From JAMXLO01 sp964427005 (GTDB lineage Bacteria > Pseudomonadota > Alphaproteobacteria > Acetobacterales > Acetobacteraceae), in the NCBI GenBank assembly GCA_964427005.1, contig CAYRTL010000012.1, positions 1-64,000 of the forward strand: a stretch of 64,000 bases of DNA, written 5' to 3'. The position numbers were made by a program, and so were the translations under genes. Below, in pieces: positions 24,609 to 33,021 of this stretch. The notes under the pieces are model-generated. The model did not search any database and had not been told where the DNA came from. It was given only the letters and a program-made list of their open reading frames with translations. Positions within the stretch are counted from its first letter, which is position 1. Each line of letters starts with the position of its first letter.

Positions 24609-25463
24609 GTGAGTGCACTCTCTGGCGTGGGATCGCGGCGCAGCAAGCTGCTGTTCGCGGCATCGGTGTATTTTGCCCTGATCGCGATGACCCTGGTGTT
24701 CATGTTCCCGCTGCTCTGGGTCATCGGCTTGTCGCTGAAGACCCGGCTACAGGTGTTCGCCACACCACCGCTGTTCGTGTGGTGGCCGACGCTGGAAAAC
24801 TATGCAGCCGTACTGGGGCAGGCCGACTTCCTCCAGGCCTTCGTCAACAGCCTGGTGGTGTCATCCGGTGCGGTCGTGCTGTCGCTCTGCGTCGGCGTGC
24901 CGGCAGCTTATGCCTTCGCACGCTTCCCATTCCGCGGCGGATCTTTCCTGTTCTTTTCTCTGCTGGTCATGCGGATGCTGCCGCCGATTGCCGTGCTGGT
25001 GCCGATGTACATCCTGTTCAGCAAGCTCGGCCTGACCACGACACGGCTATCGGTGATCCTTGCCTACAGCACGTTCAGCCTGCCGCTGGTGGTGTGGATC
25101 ATGCGTGGTTTCTTCGAGGACCTGCCGCGCGAACTGGAGGAAAGCGCCTGGGTTGACGGCGCATCGCGCTACGCCGCTTTCCGGCATGTGGCACTGCCGC
25201 TGATCCGGCCTGGACTGGTGGCGGCCAGCATCCTGAGCCTGCAGCTTGCGTGGAATGACTTCCTGTTTTCCGCAGTGCTGACCAACAATGCGACGCGCAC
25301 GCTGCCTGTGTTGATGGCAGGCTTCTCCGGCGGAGATACCGGAACGGACTGGGGAGGCATGACTGCCTCGGGCGTCCTGGTGATTCTGCCGGTGCTGATC
25401 TTCTCCTTCGCCGCGCAGCGGCATCTGGTCGCCGGTCTGTCGTCCGGAGCAGTCAAAGGTTGA
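24609..25463 (+). CDS. Carbohydrate-type ABC transporter permease (MalG/UgpE-like)
   Basis: A 284-residue partner permease with six hydrophobic segments. The EAA loop is ELEESAWVDGASRYAAFRHVALPLIRPG, and the conserved SLQLAWNDFLFSAVLT lies before the last helices, as in MalG/UgpE. The start is uncertain between GTG 24600 and GTG 24609; the latter has GAGGGG at a good distance and is preferred. It lies 67 bases after the first permease. Its stop codon falls at the outer edge of a long inverted repeat (25462-25540). Confidence 0.88.
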   Translation: MSALSGVGSRRSKLLFAASVYFALIAMTLVFMFPLLWVIGLSLKTRLQVFATPPLFVWWPTLENYAAVLGQADFLQAFVNSLVVSSGAVVLSLCVGVPAAYAFARFPFRGGSFLFFSLLVMRMLPPIAVLVPMYILFSKLGLTTTRLSVILAYSTFSLPLVVWIMRGFFEDLPRELEESAWVDGASRYAAFRHVALPLIRPGLVAASILSLQLAWNDFLFSAVLTNNATRTLPVLMAGFSGGDTGTDWGGMTASGVLVILPVLIFSFAAQRHLVAGLSSGAVKG

Positions 25464-25540
25464 ACCGCAAAGCACGCAAATCACGCAAATGCTTGCCACG
25501 CGCAGCGCGGCTTTTGTGTGCTTTGCGTGATTTGCGGTTC
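25462..25540. repeat. Inverted repeat inside the ABC operon
   Basis: Two 28-base arms (25462-25489 and 25513-25540) are complementary apart from swapped G/T positions within tandem GCAAA-type units; the loop is 23 bases (TGCTTGCCACGCGCAGCGCGGCT-like). It overlaps the permease stop codon and ends 23 bases before the binding-protein ATG. Such hairpins between permease and binding-protein genes often stabilise or uncouple expression; that role is inferred here. Confidence 0.75.
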
Positions 25541-25563
25541 CATAAACACGTGGGAGGGAACGC

Positions 25564-26853
25564 ATGGCCATGTTGAAGCGCCGCACATTGCTGCAAGCAT
25601 CTGTCGGCGCATTGGCCGCGCCGCAGATCATGGCGCAGAGCAAGCCAGAGAAACTCGTCTATGTGGGCGATAACGGTCCCTGGCATTACGTAATGGTCGA
25701 GGAGGTGGCGCCGGCCTTCGAGAAGAAGACCGGTATCAAGGTCGACTTCACTCTGCTGCCCGTCGATCCCTGGCGGGCGCGGCTGCGGGCCGAACTCGGC
25801 GCCGGCAGCAGCGGCATCGATGTCGTCCAGTTCTCCGTCAGCATGACCGGCTGGATGTCGCCGCACATGGAGGACCACGAGCCATTGCTGGCGCAGATAA
25901 AGGCGAAGGACCCGGCGTTCGATTGGAACGACTACCTCGCCGGCCCGCAGAAGGCGGCCACCTATGACGGCAAGCTATGCGGCCTGCCTTACCGCATCAC
26001 CACCGGCATCTTCCATTACCAGCGTGAACTGCTGGAGAAGGCCGGCTTCGCCAAGCCGCCCGAGAACTGGGAACAGTTCCTCAAGATCGCGCAGGCGGTG
26101 AACTCACCGCCTGATCGCTACGCCTATGGCCTGATGGGCATGCAGGGTGCCGGCATGTATTCCTGTTTCGCTTCCTGGCTGTTCTCGAACGGCGGGCGCA
26201 TGGTCGATTTCAAGACCGGCGAGATCTTCATCAACGACGCCAAGGCGGTAGAGGCGCTGCAGCTCTATGGCGACCTCAGCACCAAGTACAAGCTGGTGCC
26301 GCCGGATGCGATGACCTGGCAGTTCGAGGAAATCGTCGCCGGTGGCCAGCGCGACCGCTACGCGATGGTGCAGATGTTCGCGCCCTACGGCACGTTGATC
26401 AATGATCCGAAGATCTCCAAGACCGGCGGGAAATGGGCATGGACCACCGTGCCCGGGCCGCATTCGGCGGATGAAGGCCGCACCTGGATCGACGGCCACA
26501 CCATCGGCGTGCCGAAATACAGCAAGAACAAGGAATGGGCGCTGGAATTCGTCGCCATGTGCTGCGCACGCGAATGGCAGAAGAAGGCAATGATCCGCGG
26601 CAACGCGCCACCGCTGCGCTCGGTGCTGGAGGATCCCGAAATGGTGGAGAGGATCGGCTGGCCGCCTGTCGGCGCGAAGGCGCTGGAGACAGGGGTGCCG
26701 ACACCTGGCCATCCGGTGTGGGATACACTGGAGGTGCAGATGCGGTCGGCAATCTCGCAGGTCCAGCTCGGGCAGAAGACGGCGAAAGTGGCGCTCGATG
26801 AGCTCGCAGCCGACTGGCAGCGTAGCCTGCGACGCGCCGGGATTGGCCGATGA
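25564..26853 (+). CDS. ABC transporter substrate-binding protein (family 1), copy 1
   Basis: A 429-residue periplasmic binding protein of the extracellular solute-binding family 1. The N terminus MAMLKRRTLLQASVGALAAPQIMAQ is an exported signal with a twin-arginine-like RRTLLQ segment and cleavage near AQS. The mature part begins KPEKLVYVGDNGPWHY and carries typical lobes (GIKVDFTLLPVD, LPYRITTGIFHYQRELLEKAGF). It is a clear paralogue of the next gene (shared VGDNGPWH, VEEVAPAFEK, GIKVDFTLLP, PENW blocks). GGGAGGGAA lies just before ATG 25564. Ligand unknown. Confidence 0.9.
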   Translation: MAMLKRRTLLQASVGALAAPQIMAQSKPEKLVYVGDNGPWHYVMVEEVAPAFEKKTGIKVDFTLLPVDPWRARLRAELGAGSSGIDVVQFSVSMTGWMSPHMEDHEPLLAQIKAKDPAFDWNDYLAGPQKAATYDGKLCGLPYRITTGIFHYQRELLEKAGFAKPPENWEQFLKIAQAVNSPPDRYAYGLMGMQGAGMYSCFASWLFSNGGRMVDFKTGEIFINDAKAVEALQLYGDLSTKYKLVPPDAMTWQFEEIVAGGQRDRYAMVQMFAPYGTLINDPKISKTGGKWAWTTVPGPHSADEGRTWIDGHTIGVPKYSKNKEWALEFVAMCCAREWQKKAMIRGNAPPLRSVLEDPEMVERIGWPPVGAKALETGVPTPGHPVWDTLEVQMRSAISQVQLGQKTAKVALDELAADWQRSLRRAGIGR

Positions 26854-28142
26854 TCAGGCGACGCCATTTGCTTGGCGCAACGGCTGCCGCCGCCGCTCTG
26901 CCGAAGTTCGCGCTCGCGCAGAACAAGCCCGACAAGCTGGTGTTCGTCGGCGACAACGGACCGTGGCACTGGTGTCTCGTTGAAGAGGTCGCACCGGCTT
27001 TCGAGAAGCAGCATGGCATCAAGGTCGATTTCACGCTCCTGCCGATCGATGCGCTGAGCGCGAGGCTGAAGGCCGAGTTGAACTCGGGCTCCAGCGGCAT
27101 CGATATCATCCAATGGACCGCCACCTATGCCGGCTGGCTCGCGCAGCACATGGAGGATCACGACAAGCTGCTGGCGAGCACCGCGGGAAAACATCCGGAC
27201 TTCGACTGGGATGACTTCCTGCCGCCGATACGCGACATGGCAAGCTACCAGGGCAAGCTTCTCGGCATTCCCTATCGTGTGACCGCCAGCATTCTGCACT
27301 ACCAGAAGCCGTTGCTCGCGCACGTGGGCTTCGAGAAGGCGCCGGAGAACTGGGATGAGTTCCTCAAAACTCTGACCGCCACCACCAAGGCCGGCGCGCC
27401 CAACCGCTATGGGCTTGGTATCTGGGGACGCCAAGGGCCCGCCATGGTCGGCGGCTTCTCGCCATTTCTTCGCGGCAATGGCGGCCGCTATTTCGATCCC
27501 AAGACATGGGAGATCGACATCAACAACGCCAAGGCAGTCGAGGCGCTGCAATTCTATGGCGATCTGATGACCAAGTACAAAGTCGTGGTGCCGGACGCGA
27601 TAACCTGGGAGTTCGATGAAATTGTGGCCGGTGGCCAGAATGACCGCTATGCGATGACAATCACGCTGGCGCCGTACGGCACGCTGATCAATGACCCGAA
27701 ACTGTCGAAGACGGCCGGCAAATGGGGCTGGGCCGTGGCGCCTGGTGCGCATTCGCGGGCCGACAGCCAGGTCAGTGTTGGCGGTTGGACCTTCGGCGTG
27801 CCAACGGCGAGCAAGAACAAGGACTGGGCGTTCGAGTTCATCCAGTTCGCGTGCAGCAAGGAGTGGATGCGCCGCTCAGTGGTGCGTGGCAATGCGCCGC
27901 CCCGCGTCTCGGTGCTGAACCATCCCGAGGTGATGACGAACTACGGCTGGGCTCCGGTTCTTGCCGAGGCCATGAAGACCGCTACGCTGGAGCCGCGTGA
28001 GCCGATCTGGCCCACCATGGAGTTGGCGCTGCGCAGCGGCATCTCCTCCGTGCTGACCGGGCAGAAGAATGCCAAGGATGCATTGGACGCGGTCGCGTCG
28101 GATTGGCAGCGCGCGCTGCGGCGGGCTGGATTGAAGGGATAA
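26850..28142 (+). CDS. ABC transporter substrate-binding protein (family 1), copy 2
   Basis: A 430-residue paralogue of the preceding protein, starting in a 4-base ATGA overlap with it. The signal peptide MIRRRHLLGATAAAAALPKFALAQ again has paired arginines followed by RHLLG, consistent with Tat export. Conserved with copy 1 are VGDNGPWHW, VEEVAPAFEK, GIKVDFTLLPID, GSSGIDIIQ, HMEDHDKLL and APYGTLINDPK. Differences cluster in the region that would line the cleft (for example WGRQGPAMVGGFSPFLRGNGG against MGMQGAGMYSCFASWLFSNGG), suggesting a different but related ligand. Confidence 0.9.
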   Translation: MIRRRHLLGATAAAAALPKFALAQNKPDKLVFVGDNGPWHWCLVEEVAPAFEKQHGIKVDFTLLPIDALSARLKAELNSGSSGIDIIQWTATYAGWLAQHMEDHDKLLASTAGKHPDFDWDDFLPPIRDMASYQGKLLGIPYRVTASILHYQKPLLAHVGFEKAPENWDEFLKTLTATTKAGAPNRYGLGIWGRQGPAMVGGFSPFLRGNGGRYFDPKTWEIDINNAKAVEALQFYGDLMTKYKVVVPDAITWEFDEIVAGGQNDRYAMTITLAPYGTLINDPKLSKTAGKWGWAVAPGAHSRADSQVSVGGWTFGVPTASKNKDWAFEFIQFACSKEWMRRSVVRGNAPPRVSVLNHPEVMTNYGWAPVLAEAMKTATLEPREPIWPTMELALRSGISSVLTGQKNAKDALDAVASDWQRALRRAGLKG

Positions 28143-28150
28143 CGAGCACC

Positions 28151-29215
28151 ATGGCGATTGAAGGCGCGATCGACTGCGACATCCATCCGGGCGTGCCGAA
28201 CATCAAGGCGTTACTGCCCTACATGGACGAGTTCTGGCAGGAATCCTTCGTCGCGCGCGGGATCGATGGCTTCGACATGATGAGCTACCCGCTTGGCGCG
28301 CCGATCACCTGCCGGCCCGATTGGCGCGTCAAGGGCGAGCGTCCTGGTTCGTCCTTGCCCAAGATGCAGCGTGACGCATTGGATGCGTTCGGCATCAGCC
28401 TCGCGATCTGCAATCCGCTCACCGGCGGCCAGGTTGCGGTCAGCGAGACGATGGGCGCGGCGATCTGCTCGGCCGTGAATGACTGGATCGTCGAGCATTG
28501 GCTTAACAAGGAGCCGCGCCTGCGCGCGTCGATCGTGATCCCAGCGCAGGCGCCGCTGCTCGCGGTGGAGGAGATCGAACGGCGCGCCGGGGACAAGCGT
28601 TTCGTGCAGATCCTCATGCCTGCAGCGTGCGAGATGATGCTGGGTCGCAGCTATTACTGGCCGATCTACGAGGTGGCAGCGAAATACGATCTGCCGATTG
28701 GACTGCATGCCGGCAGCATGTACCGCTATGCGCCCACCTCGGGTGGCTGGCCGTCATTCTATCTGCACGACTACGTGGCGAACTCGCAGATCTTTGAGGA
28801 TCAGTTGCTGAGCCTGATCTCGAATGGCGTGTTCAACAGGTATCCAGACCTGCGTTTCGTACTGATCGAGTCCGGCGTGACATGGCTGCCTGGGTTCATC
28901 TGGCGGGCGATCAAGACCTGGCGTGGCGTTCGCGCCGAGGTGCCGTGGGTCAAGCGCTCGCCAGCGGAGACAATACGCGAGAACATCAGGCTCACCGTCC
29001 AGCCGATTGACGCGCCGAAAGATACCGACGTGCTCAGCCGCATCATCGAGCAGATCGACAGTGATCGCATGCTGCTGTTCGCCTCGGACTATCCGCACTG
29101 GCAGTTTGAAGGCGACGCTGTGCTGCCGCCTGGTCTGTCGCCCGACCTGCTGCAACGCATCCGCGTTTACAATCCGCTGGAGACCTATCCTCGCCTGAAG
29201 GAGACCATGCAATGA
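28151..29215 (+). CDS. Amidohydrolase-2 (PF04909) family protein, copy 1
   Basis: A 354-residue TIM-barrel metal-dependent hydrolase or decarboxylase of the amidohydrolase-2 family. The N-terminal metal motif appears as DCDIHPGV rather than the more common HxH; other conserved points are LPIGLHAGSMYR with the strand-5 histidine, VLIESGVTWLP, and the closing LFASDYPHWQFEG, which supplies Asp and His. ATG 28151 lies eight bases after the binding-protein stop. The family acts on small acids, amides and decarboxylation substrates; the specific reaction is unknown. A second member follows directly. Confidence 0.88.
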   Translation: MAIEGAIDCDIHPGVPNIKALLPYMDEFWQESFVARGIDGFDMMSYPLGAPITCRPDWRVKGERPGSSLPKMQRDALDAFGISLAICNPLTGGQVAVSETMGAAICSAVNDWIVEHWLNKEPRLRASIVIPAQAPLLAVEEIERRAGDKRFVQILMPAACEMMLGRSYYWPIYEVAAKYDLPIGLHAGSMYRYAPTSGGWPSFYLHDYVANSQIFEDQLLSLISNGVFNRYPDLRFVLIESGVTWLPGFIWRAIKTWRGVRAEVPWVKRSPAETIRENIRLTVQPIDAPKDTDVLSRIIEQIDSDRMLLFASDYPHWQFEGDAVLPPGLSPDLLQRIRVYNPLETYPRLKETMQ

Positions 29216-30315
29216 ATGCGCCCGTGAACGTCATGGAGCGGCGCGCCGAGACCGACACGCGTCTCGGCATCATCGACTGCGACATTCATCCCTACATGAA
29301 GCCCGGCGCACTGAACCAGTATCTGCCGGAGCGCTGGCGCAAGCACGTGGCCGAGTATGGCAAGTTCAACTGCGGCATCTATGCCGATCGCGGCACGTAT
29401 CCGCGTTTCTCGCCCAATACATCGCGACGTGATTCGTGGCCGCCGGGTGGTGGGCTGCCCGGTTCCGACGTGGCGTTCATGCGCGAACAGCTTCTGGATG
29501 CCTACAACATCAGCTATGGCGTGCTGGAGCCTCTGCTAGGCGGCAATACGTCGCGCAACCTGGACGAGGCGGCGGCACTGTGCTCGGCCATGAATGACTG
29601 GCAGGCGCACGACTTTGTCGATCTTGAGCCGCGGCTCCGCGCGTCGATTCTGGTGCCGCAGGATGATCCCGAAGCTTCCGTGAAGGAGATTGAGAAGCGA
29701 GCCGGCGATTGGCGCTTCGCCCAGATCCAGTTGGGATCGAAGACGTCAGAGCCGCTTGGGCGGCGGCGTTACTGGCCGATTTTCGCCGCGGCGCAGGCAA
29801 ACGGTTTGTCTATCGGCTTGCATATCGGCGGCACGCAGAGCAGCGCGCCTTCAGCCAGCGGCTGGCCCCAGTTCTACGTCGAAGACCACCACGTGCTGGT
29901 GCATTCGATGCAGAACCAGGCGGTCAGCCTGATCCTGGAGGGCGTGTTCGAGGCATTCCCCAACCTGAAGATCTGCATGATCGAGGGCGGCTTCGCCTGG
30001 GTGCCGTCACTCGGCTGGCGGCTCGATGCGCACTGGGAGAAGATGCGCGACGAGGTGCCGCAGGTGAAGCGGCGCCCCTCGGAATACATGCGGACAAATC
30101 TGTGGTTCGCCACCCAGCCCGTCGAAGAGCCGGAGAACCCGGACGATTTGCGCCAGGTGTTCGAGTGGATCGGCTGGGACCGGATGGTGTACTCGTCCGA
30201 CTATCCGCATTGGGACTTCGACGATCCGCACCTTGCGTTCCGCTTCCAGATGACCGAGGAGGAGAAGCGGATGCTGTTCCGCGACAATGCGCTGAACGTC
30301 TATACGTTCAGGTAG
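29212..30315 (+). CDS. Amidohydrolase-2 (PF04909) family protein, copy 2
   Basis: A 367-residue paralogue of the preceding enzyme, starting in an ATGA overlap. Matching points are IIDCDIHPYMKPG, GLSIGLHIGGTQ, ICMIEGGFAWVPSLGWRLD and MVYSSDYPHWDFDDP. It differs by an insertion around residues 55-85 (RFSPNTSRRDSWPPGGGLP) and by a longer C-terminal helix. The pair could form hetero-oligomers or act in sequence on one imported compound. It is the last gene of the unit; a long palindromic repeat follows. Confidence 0.88.
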   Translation: MNAPVNVMERRAETDTRLGIIDCDIHPYMKPGALNQYLPERWRKHVAEYGKFNCGIYADRGTYPRFSPNTSRRDSWPPGGGLPGSDVAFMREQLLDAYNISYGVLEPLLGGNTSRNLDEAAALCSAMNDWQAHDFVDLEPRLRASILVPQDDPEASVKEIEKRAGDWRFAQIQLGSKTSEPLGRRRYWPIFAAAQANGLSIGLHIGGTQSSAPSASGWPQFYVEDHHVLVHSMQNQAVSLILEGVFEAFPNLKICMIEGGFAWVPSLGWRLDAHWEKMRDEVPQVKRRPSEYMRTNLWFATQPVEEPENPDDLRQVFEWIGWDRMVYSSDYPHWDFDDPHLAFRFQMTEEEKRMLFRDNALNVYTFR

Positions 30316-30323
30316 ATGCGAAT

Positions 30324-30400
30324 GTCACGGCCGGCCTCGTGCCGGCCATCCGTCGTGGCACCCTGCCGCTACTGATGGCCGGGACGAGCCCGGCCATGAC
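30324..30400. repeat. Nested palindromic repeat at the operon end
   Basis: Two 29-base arms (30324-30352 and 30372-30400) are complementary with four mismatches, and each arm is itself a small palindrome (GGCCGGC..GCCGGCC on the left, ATGGCCGGG..CCCGGCCAT on the right), so the DNA could fold as one long stem or two short ones. It lies between two convergent genes and probably ends both transcripts. GGCCGGG-type repeats of this kind are common in related genomes. Confidence 0.65.
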
Positions 30401-30408
30401 GATCGCCC

Positions 30409-31446
30409 TCAGTGGAATTTCGGCATGACCTCCTGGCACAGAAGGCGCAGGGCAGTCATGACGTTTTCATGCGGGATTTTCCCGCCGCAGTTCAGCTCCA
30501 TAAGCACGCCATCCAGCGCCAACTCCTGCCGCAGCTCTTCCAGCCGTCCGGCCACCGATACTGGTGAGCCGATCAGCACAGTGCCCTTCAGCGCGTCCTC
30601 GTACGTCATGGTCTCGAGCCGCCGTGCCGTCTGGGCGCGGCGATCGGCGCCATCGACGCCGGCACGCTTCGCGGAGTCAGCCAGCAGCGCCGCCTGCTGG
30701 CGATAGAAGTGGATGAGGCTCGGTTCAGCCTCATTGCGGGCCTGCGCATCGGTTGGCGCGATATAGGCGGGCACCCGCAGAAAGACGCCGCCCTCGCGGC
30801 CTGCGAGCGCCTCGCGATACGCACGAATTTGCGGGGCTATTTCCGAAGCGCTCTCGTAGCGCACAGCCACAAATATCGGCAGTCCCTGGCGTCCAATGGA
30901 TACGAACGTATCGGCACTCGTCGCCGCTACCCGTATCGGCGGCGTCGGCTGCTGATACGGCTTCGGCACCACCGCAACGTCATCAAAGCGGTGGTACTTA
31001 CCCTGATATGACACCTTGTCCTGCGTCCATGCCTTTCGGACAATGTCAAGGACCTCGGCGAAACGCTCGCGGCTTTCCGCGTAAGGCACGCCATACGCCT
31101 CATAGGTGCGCGCCACGCCGCTGCGTCCGACCCCGAAGATCAATCGCCCATTGCTGATCTGATCGACGGTCGCAGCTTCCTCGGCCAGCCGGAGTGGATG
31201 GCAAAGCGGCAGCACCTGCACCGCCAGCCCGATCTTCATGCGCTGCGTCCGTGCCGCAATGGCACTGGCAATGCAAAGCGGCGCCGACAGAACCGAGCGC
31301 GCCGGATCGAAATGCAGCTCGCCGAGCCACATCGCATCCAGCCCCCAGCGTTCGGCGCCGTCCACCAGCTCGAAAGACTGGGCAAATGCCTCGGCGTGCG
31401 TTCGTCCTGGCAGGGACGGAAACTCATGAAAGATGCCGAACTCCAT
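30409..31446 (-). CDS. Luciferase-like (LLM class) flavin-dependent oxidoreductase
   Basis: A 345-residue flavin monooxygenase of the bacterial luciferase-like family. It begins MEFGIFHEFPSLPGRT; conserved segments are GLDAMWLGELHF, RLAEEAATVDQISNGRLIFGVGRSG with the flavin-phosphate region, and VLIGSPVSVAGRLEELRQ at the end. FMNH2 would come from a separate reductase not seen here. Its gene is convergent to the amidohydrolase operon. Whether it acts on the same compound is possible but unproven. ATG 31446 is favoured; the extra ten codons upstream are not conserved. Confidence 0.88.
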   Translation of the reverse strand: MEFGIFHEFPSLPGRTHAEAFAQSFELVDGAERWGLDAMWLGELHFDPARSVLSAPLCIASAIAARTQRMKIGLAVQVLPLCHPLRLAEEAATVDQISNGRLIFGVGRSGVARTYEAYGVPYAESRERFAEVLDIVRKAWTQDKVSYQGKYHRFDDVAVVPKPYQQPTPPIRVAATSADTFVSIGRQGLPIFVAVRYESASEIAPQIRAYREALAGREGGVFLRVPAYIAPTDAQARNEAEPSLIHFYRQQAALLADSAKRAGVDGADRRAQTARRLETMTYEDALKGTVLIGSPVSVAGRLEELRQELALDGVLMELNCGGKIPHENVMTALRLLCQEVMPKFH

Positions 31447-31482
31447 CGCTGTCGCCTTCCCGCTTCCTCTTTGCACGGGAGC

Positions 31483-32964
31483 CTAGGGTTGCCGAGCAAA
31501 TGCGTCCAGGTCGCGTTCCAGCGACCATTGCAGCCGCGCCTTCTCGCTTGCTTGCAAAAACGCTGCACAGGCCTGCGATGCCGCATCCTCGCACACGGCC
31601 ACTTTGCGCCATGCCACAGCATCGGCCCACAGGCTCGCGCCGGGCACAAACGCGTACTCCAACGTGTTGCGCTCCAGGCCCACCAATGTCGGCCAGTCCA
31701 ATCCGAACTCCATCACCGCACGCTGCAGTTCGTGCGTGCGGTCAATCCGCTCGACGCCTTCGTCATCTGTGGACAAGACAGTCGGAACGCCGGCAGCCCG
31801 ATAGATGGGGAACGGATGAGTCGGACCATACACGCCGAGGATCTGGTCGTTGCTCGTCAGGTTGATCTCGACCGCAACGTGTCGCTCCGCCATCTCGCGC
31901 AGCAATGATGCGGGATCAGTTTCATACATGACGTCCGCGCCATGACCGATGCGCCTGGCATGCGCCAGCTCCACGGCCTGCCGGATATGGAAGCGCAATT
32001 CATCCGGCGGGACCAGGCCAAGGCTCAGCTCGCCGGCATGCAGCGCCACATTCGCCTGCGGCATCACGCCATGCAGGTAGTCGAGCATTCGCATTTGCAG
32101 CGTGTAATTGGCGAGCGCTCTCGGATCGTCCTCAGGCGCCACGAAATTCAGCCCCACAACGCGCCGGTCAGCCTGGCTCAGCAGAGCGGTGAACAGCATC
32201 TGTGCGAAAACCTGACCTGGCGGATTGGTGCGCGTCACCTGTCCCAACCAGCGCACCGTCACCGCGCATCCCGGCTCCGGTTGCGGGGTATCGCAATGCA
32301 ACAAGGCGCGCATGGTCGCCTCGCTTGCATCAATGTCCGCGCTCGCTTGGGGCACCAGCGCCGGCAAGCCAGCCGCAATGAGTGCCTGATGATACGCCGC
32401 CATATCGCCGGTCCATGGCAACTTGCTCGCCAGGGGGCCGACATTCCAGCCTTGGAAAGTGACCATCAGCTCGACGTAGCGCTCGTGCTGCTGCCCCGCG
32501 CGATTGACGACATCGGCTGCCATCTCACCCATACTGGCGACGTTGCTGAACTTGCCGAATGTGGCGAAGAAGTAGTCATGGCCGGTATCACCGGTACGCG
32601 GTACGAAGCCGCGCATAGACCACGCATCGACCAGCGCTGTGCGAAAAACAGGGTCGGCCAGCGCATCGGAAAGCTTGCGGCTCTTGCTGCCACAGGCGGC
32701 AACTATAAGCTTGGTCGTATCGGCGCACTTGCCCGATTTGGCGCCCGCCTCGATCAGCCGTTCAGCGTAGGCAGCGCCGCTCAGGTGGCTGTGCAGATCG
32801 CCGCCCTTTGGCATTTGGTAGAGGAATGCGCGCAGCTCCGGCGGTGACTGCCGTACGGCATCAAATCGGGCGGCGATGTCTTCATTGGTCGCTCTGACTT
32901 GTGGCGCGCAAGCGCCCAGGAACAGTACGAGATAGGCGAGCACAAGCCGCGTGGCATGGCGCAC
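31483..32964 (-). CDS. Adenosine deaminase-like lipoprotein
   Basis: A 493-residue protein with an adenosine/AMP deaminase fold and a lipoprotein signal: the N terminus ends in LGAC with Cys19 as the probable lipidated residue. Catalytic landmarks of the deaminase family are intact: GGDLHSHLSGAAY (metal His pair), HAGELSLGLVPP (catalytic Glu), RIGHGADVM (His) and VLSTDDEGVER (Asp pair). The length and extracellular location fit the secreted ADGF-like branch, which deaminates adenosine outside the cytosol. Expected placement is the periplasmic face of a membrane. It lies between the monooxygenase and moaA on the same strand as both. Confidence 0.85.
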   Translation of the reverse strand: MRHATRLVLAYLVLFLGACAPQVRATNEDIAARFDAVRQSPPELRAFLYQMPKGGDLHSHLSGAAYAERLIEAGAKSGKCADTTKLIVAACGSKSRKLSDALADPVFRTALVDAWSMRGFVPRTGDTGHDYFFATFGKFSNVASMGEMAADVVNRAGQQHERYVELMVTFQGWNVGPLASKLPWTGDMAAYHQALIAAGLPALVPQASADIDASEATMRALLHCDTPQPEPGCAVTVRWLGQVTRTNPPGQVFAQMLFTALLSQADRRVVGLNFVAPEDDPRALANYTLQMRMLDYLHGVMPQANVALHAGELSLGLVPPDELRFHIRQAVELAHARRIGHGADVMYETDPASLLREMAERHVAVEINLTSNDQILGVYGPTHPFPIYRAAGVPTVLSTDDEGVERIDRTHELQRAVMEFGLDWPTLVGLERNTLEYAFVPGASLWADAVAWRKVAVCEDAASQACAAFLQASEKARLQWSLERDLDAFARQP

Positions 32965-33021
32965 GGACGTTTCCCCTGATGACGAGCGCGATCAACCTAG
33001 CACACGCTCGCCTAAGGAGGA

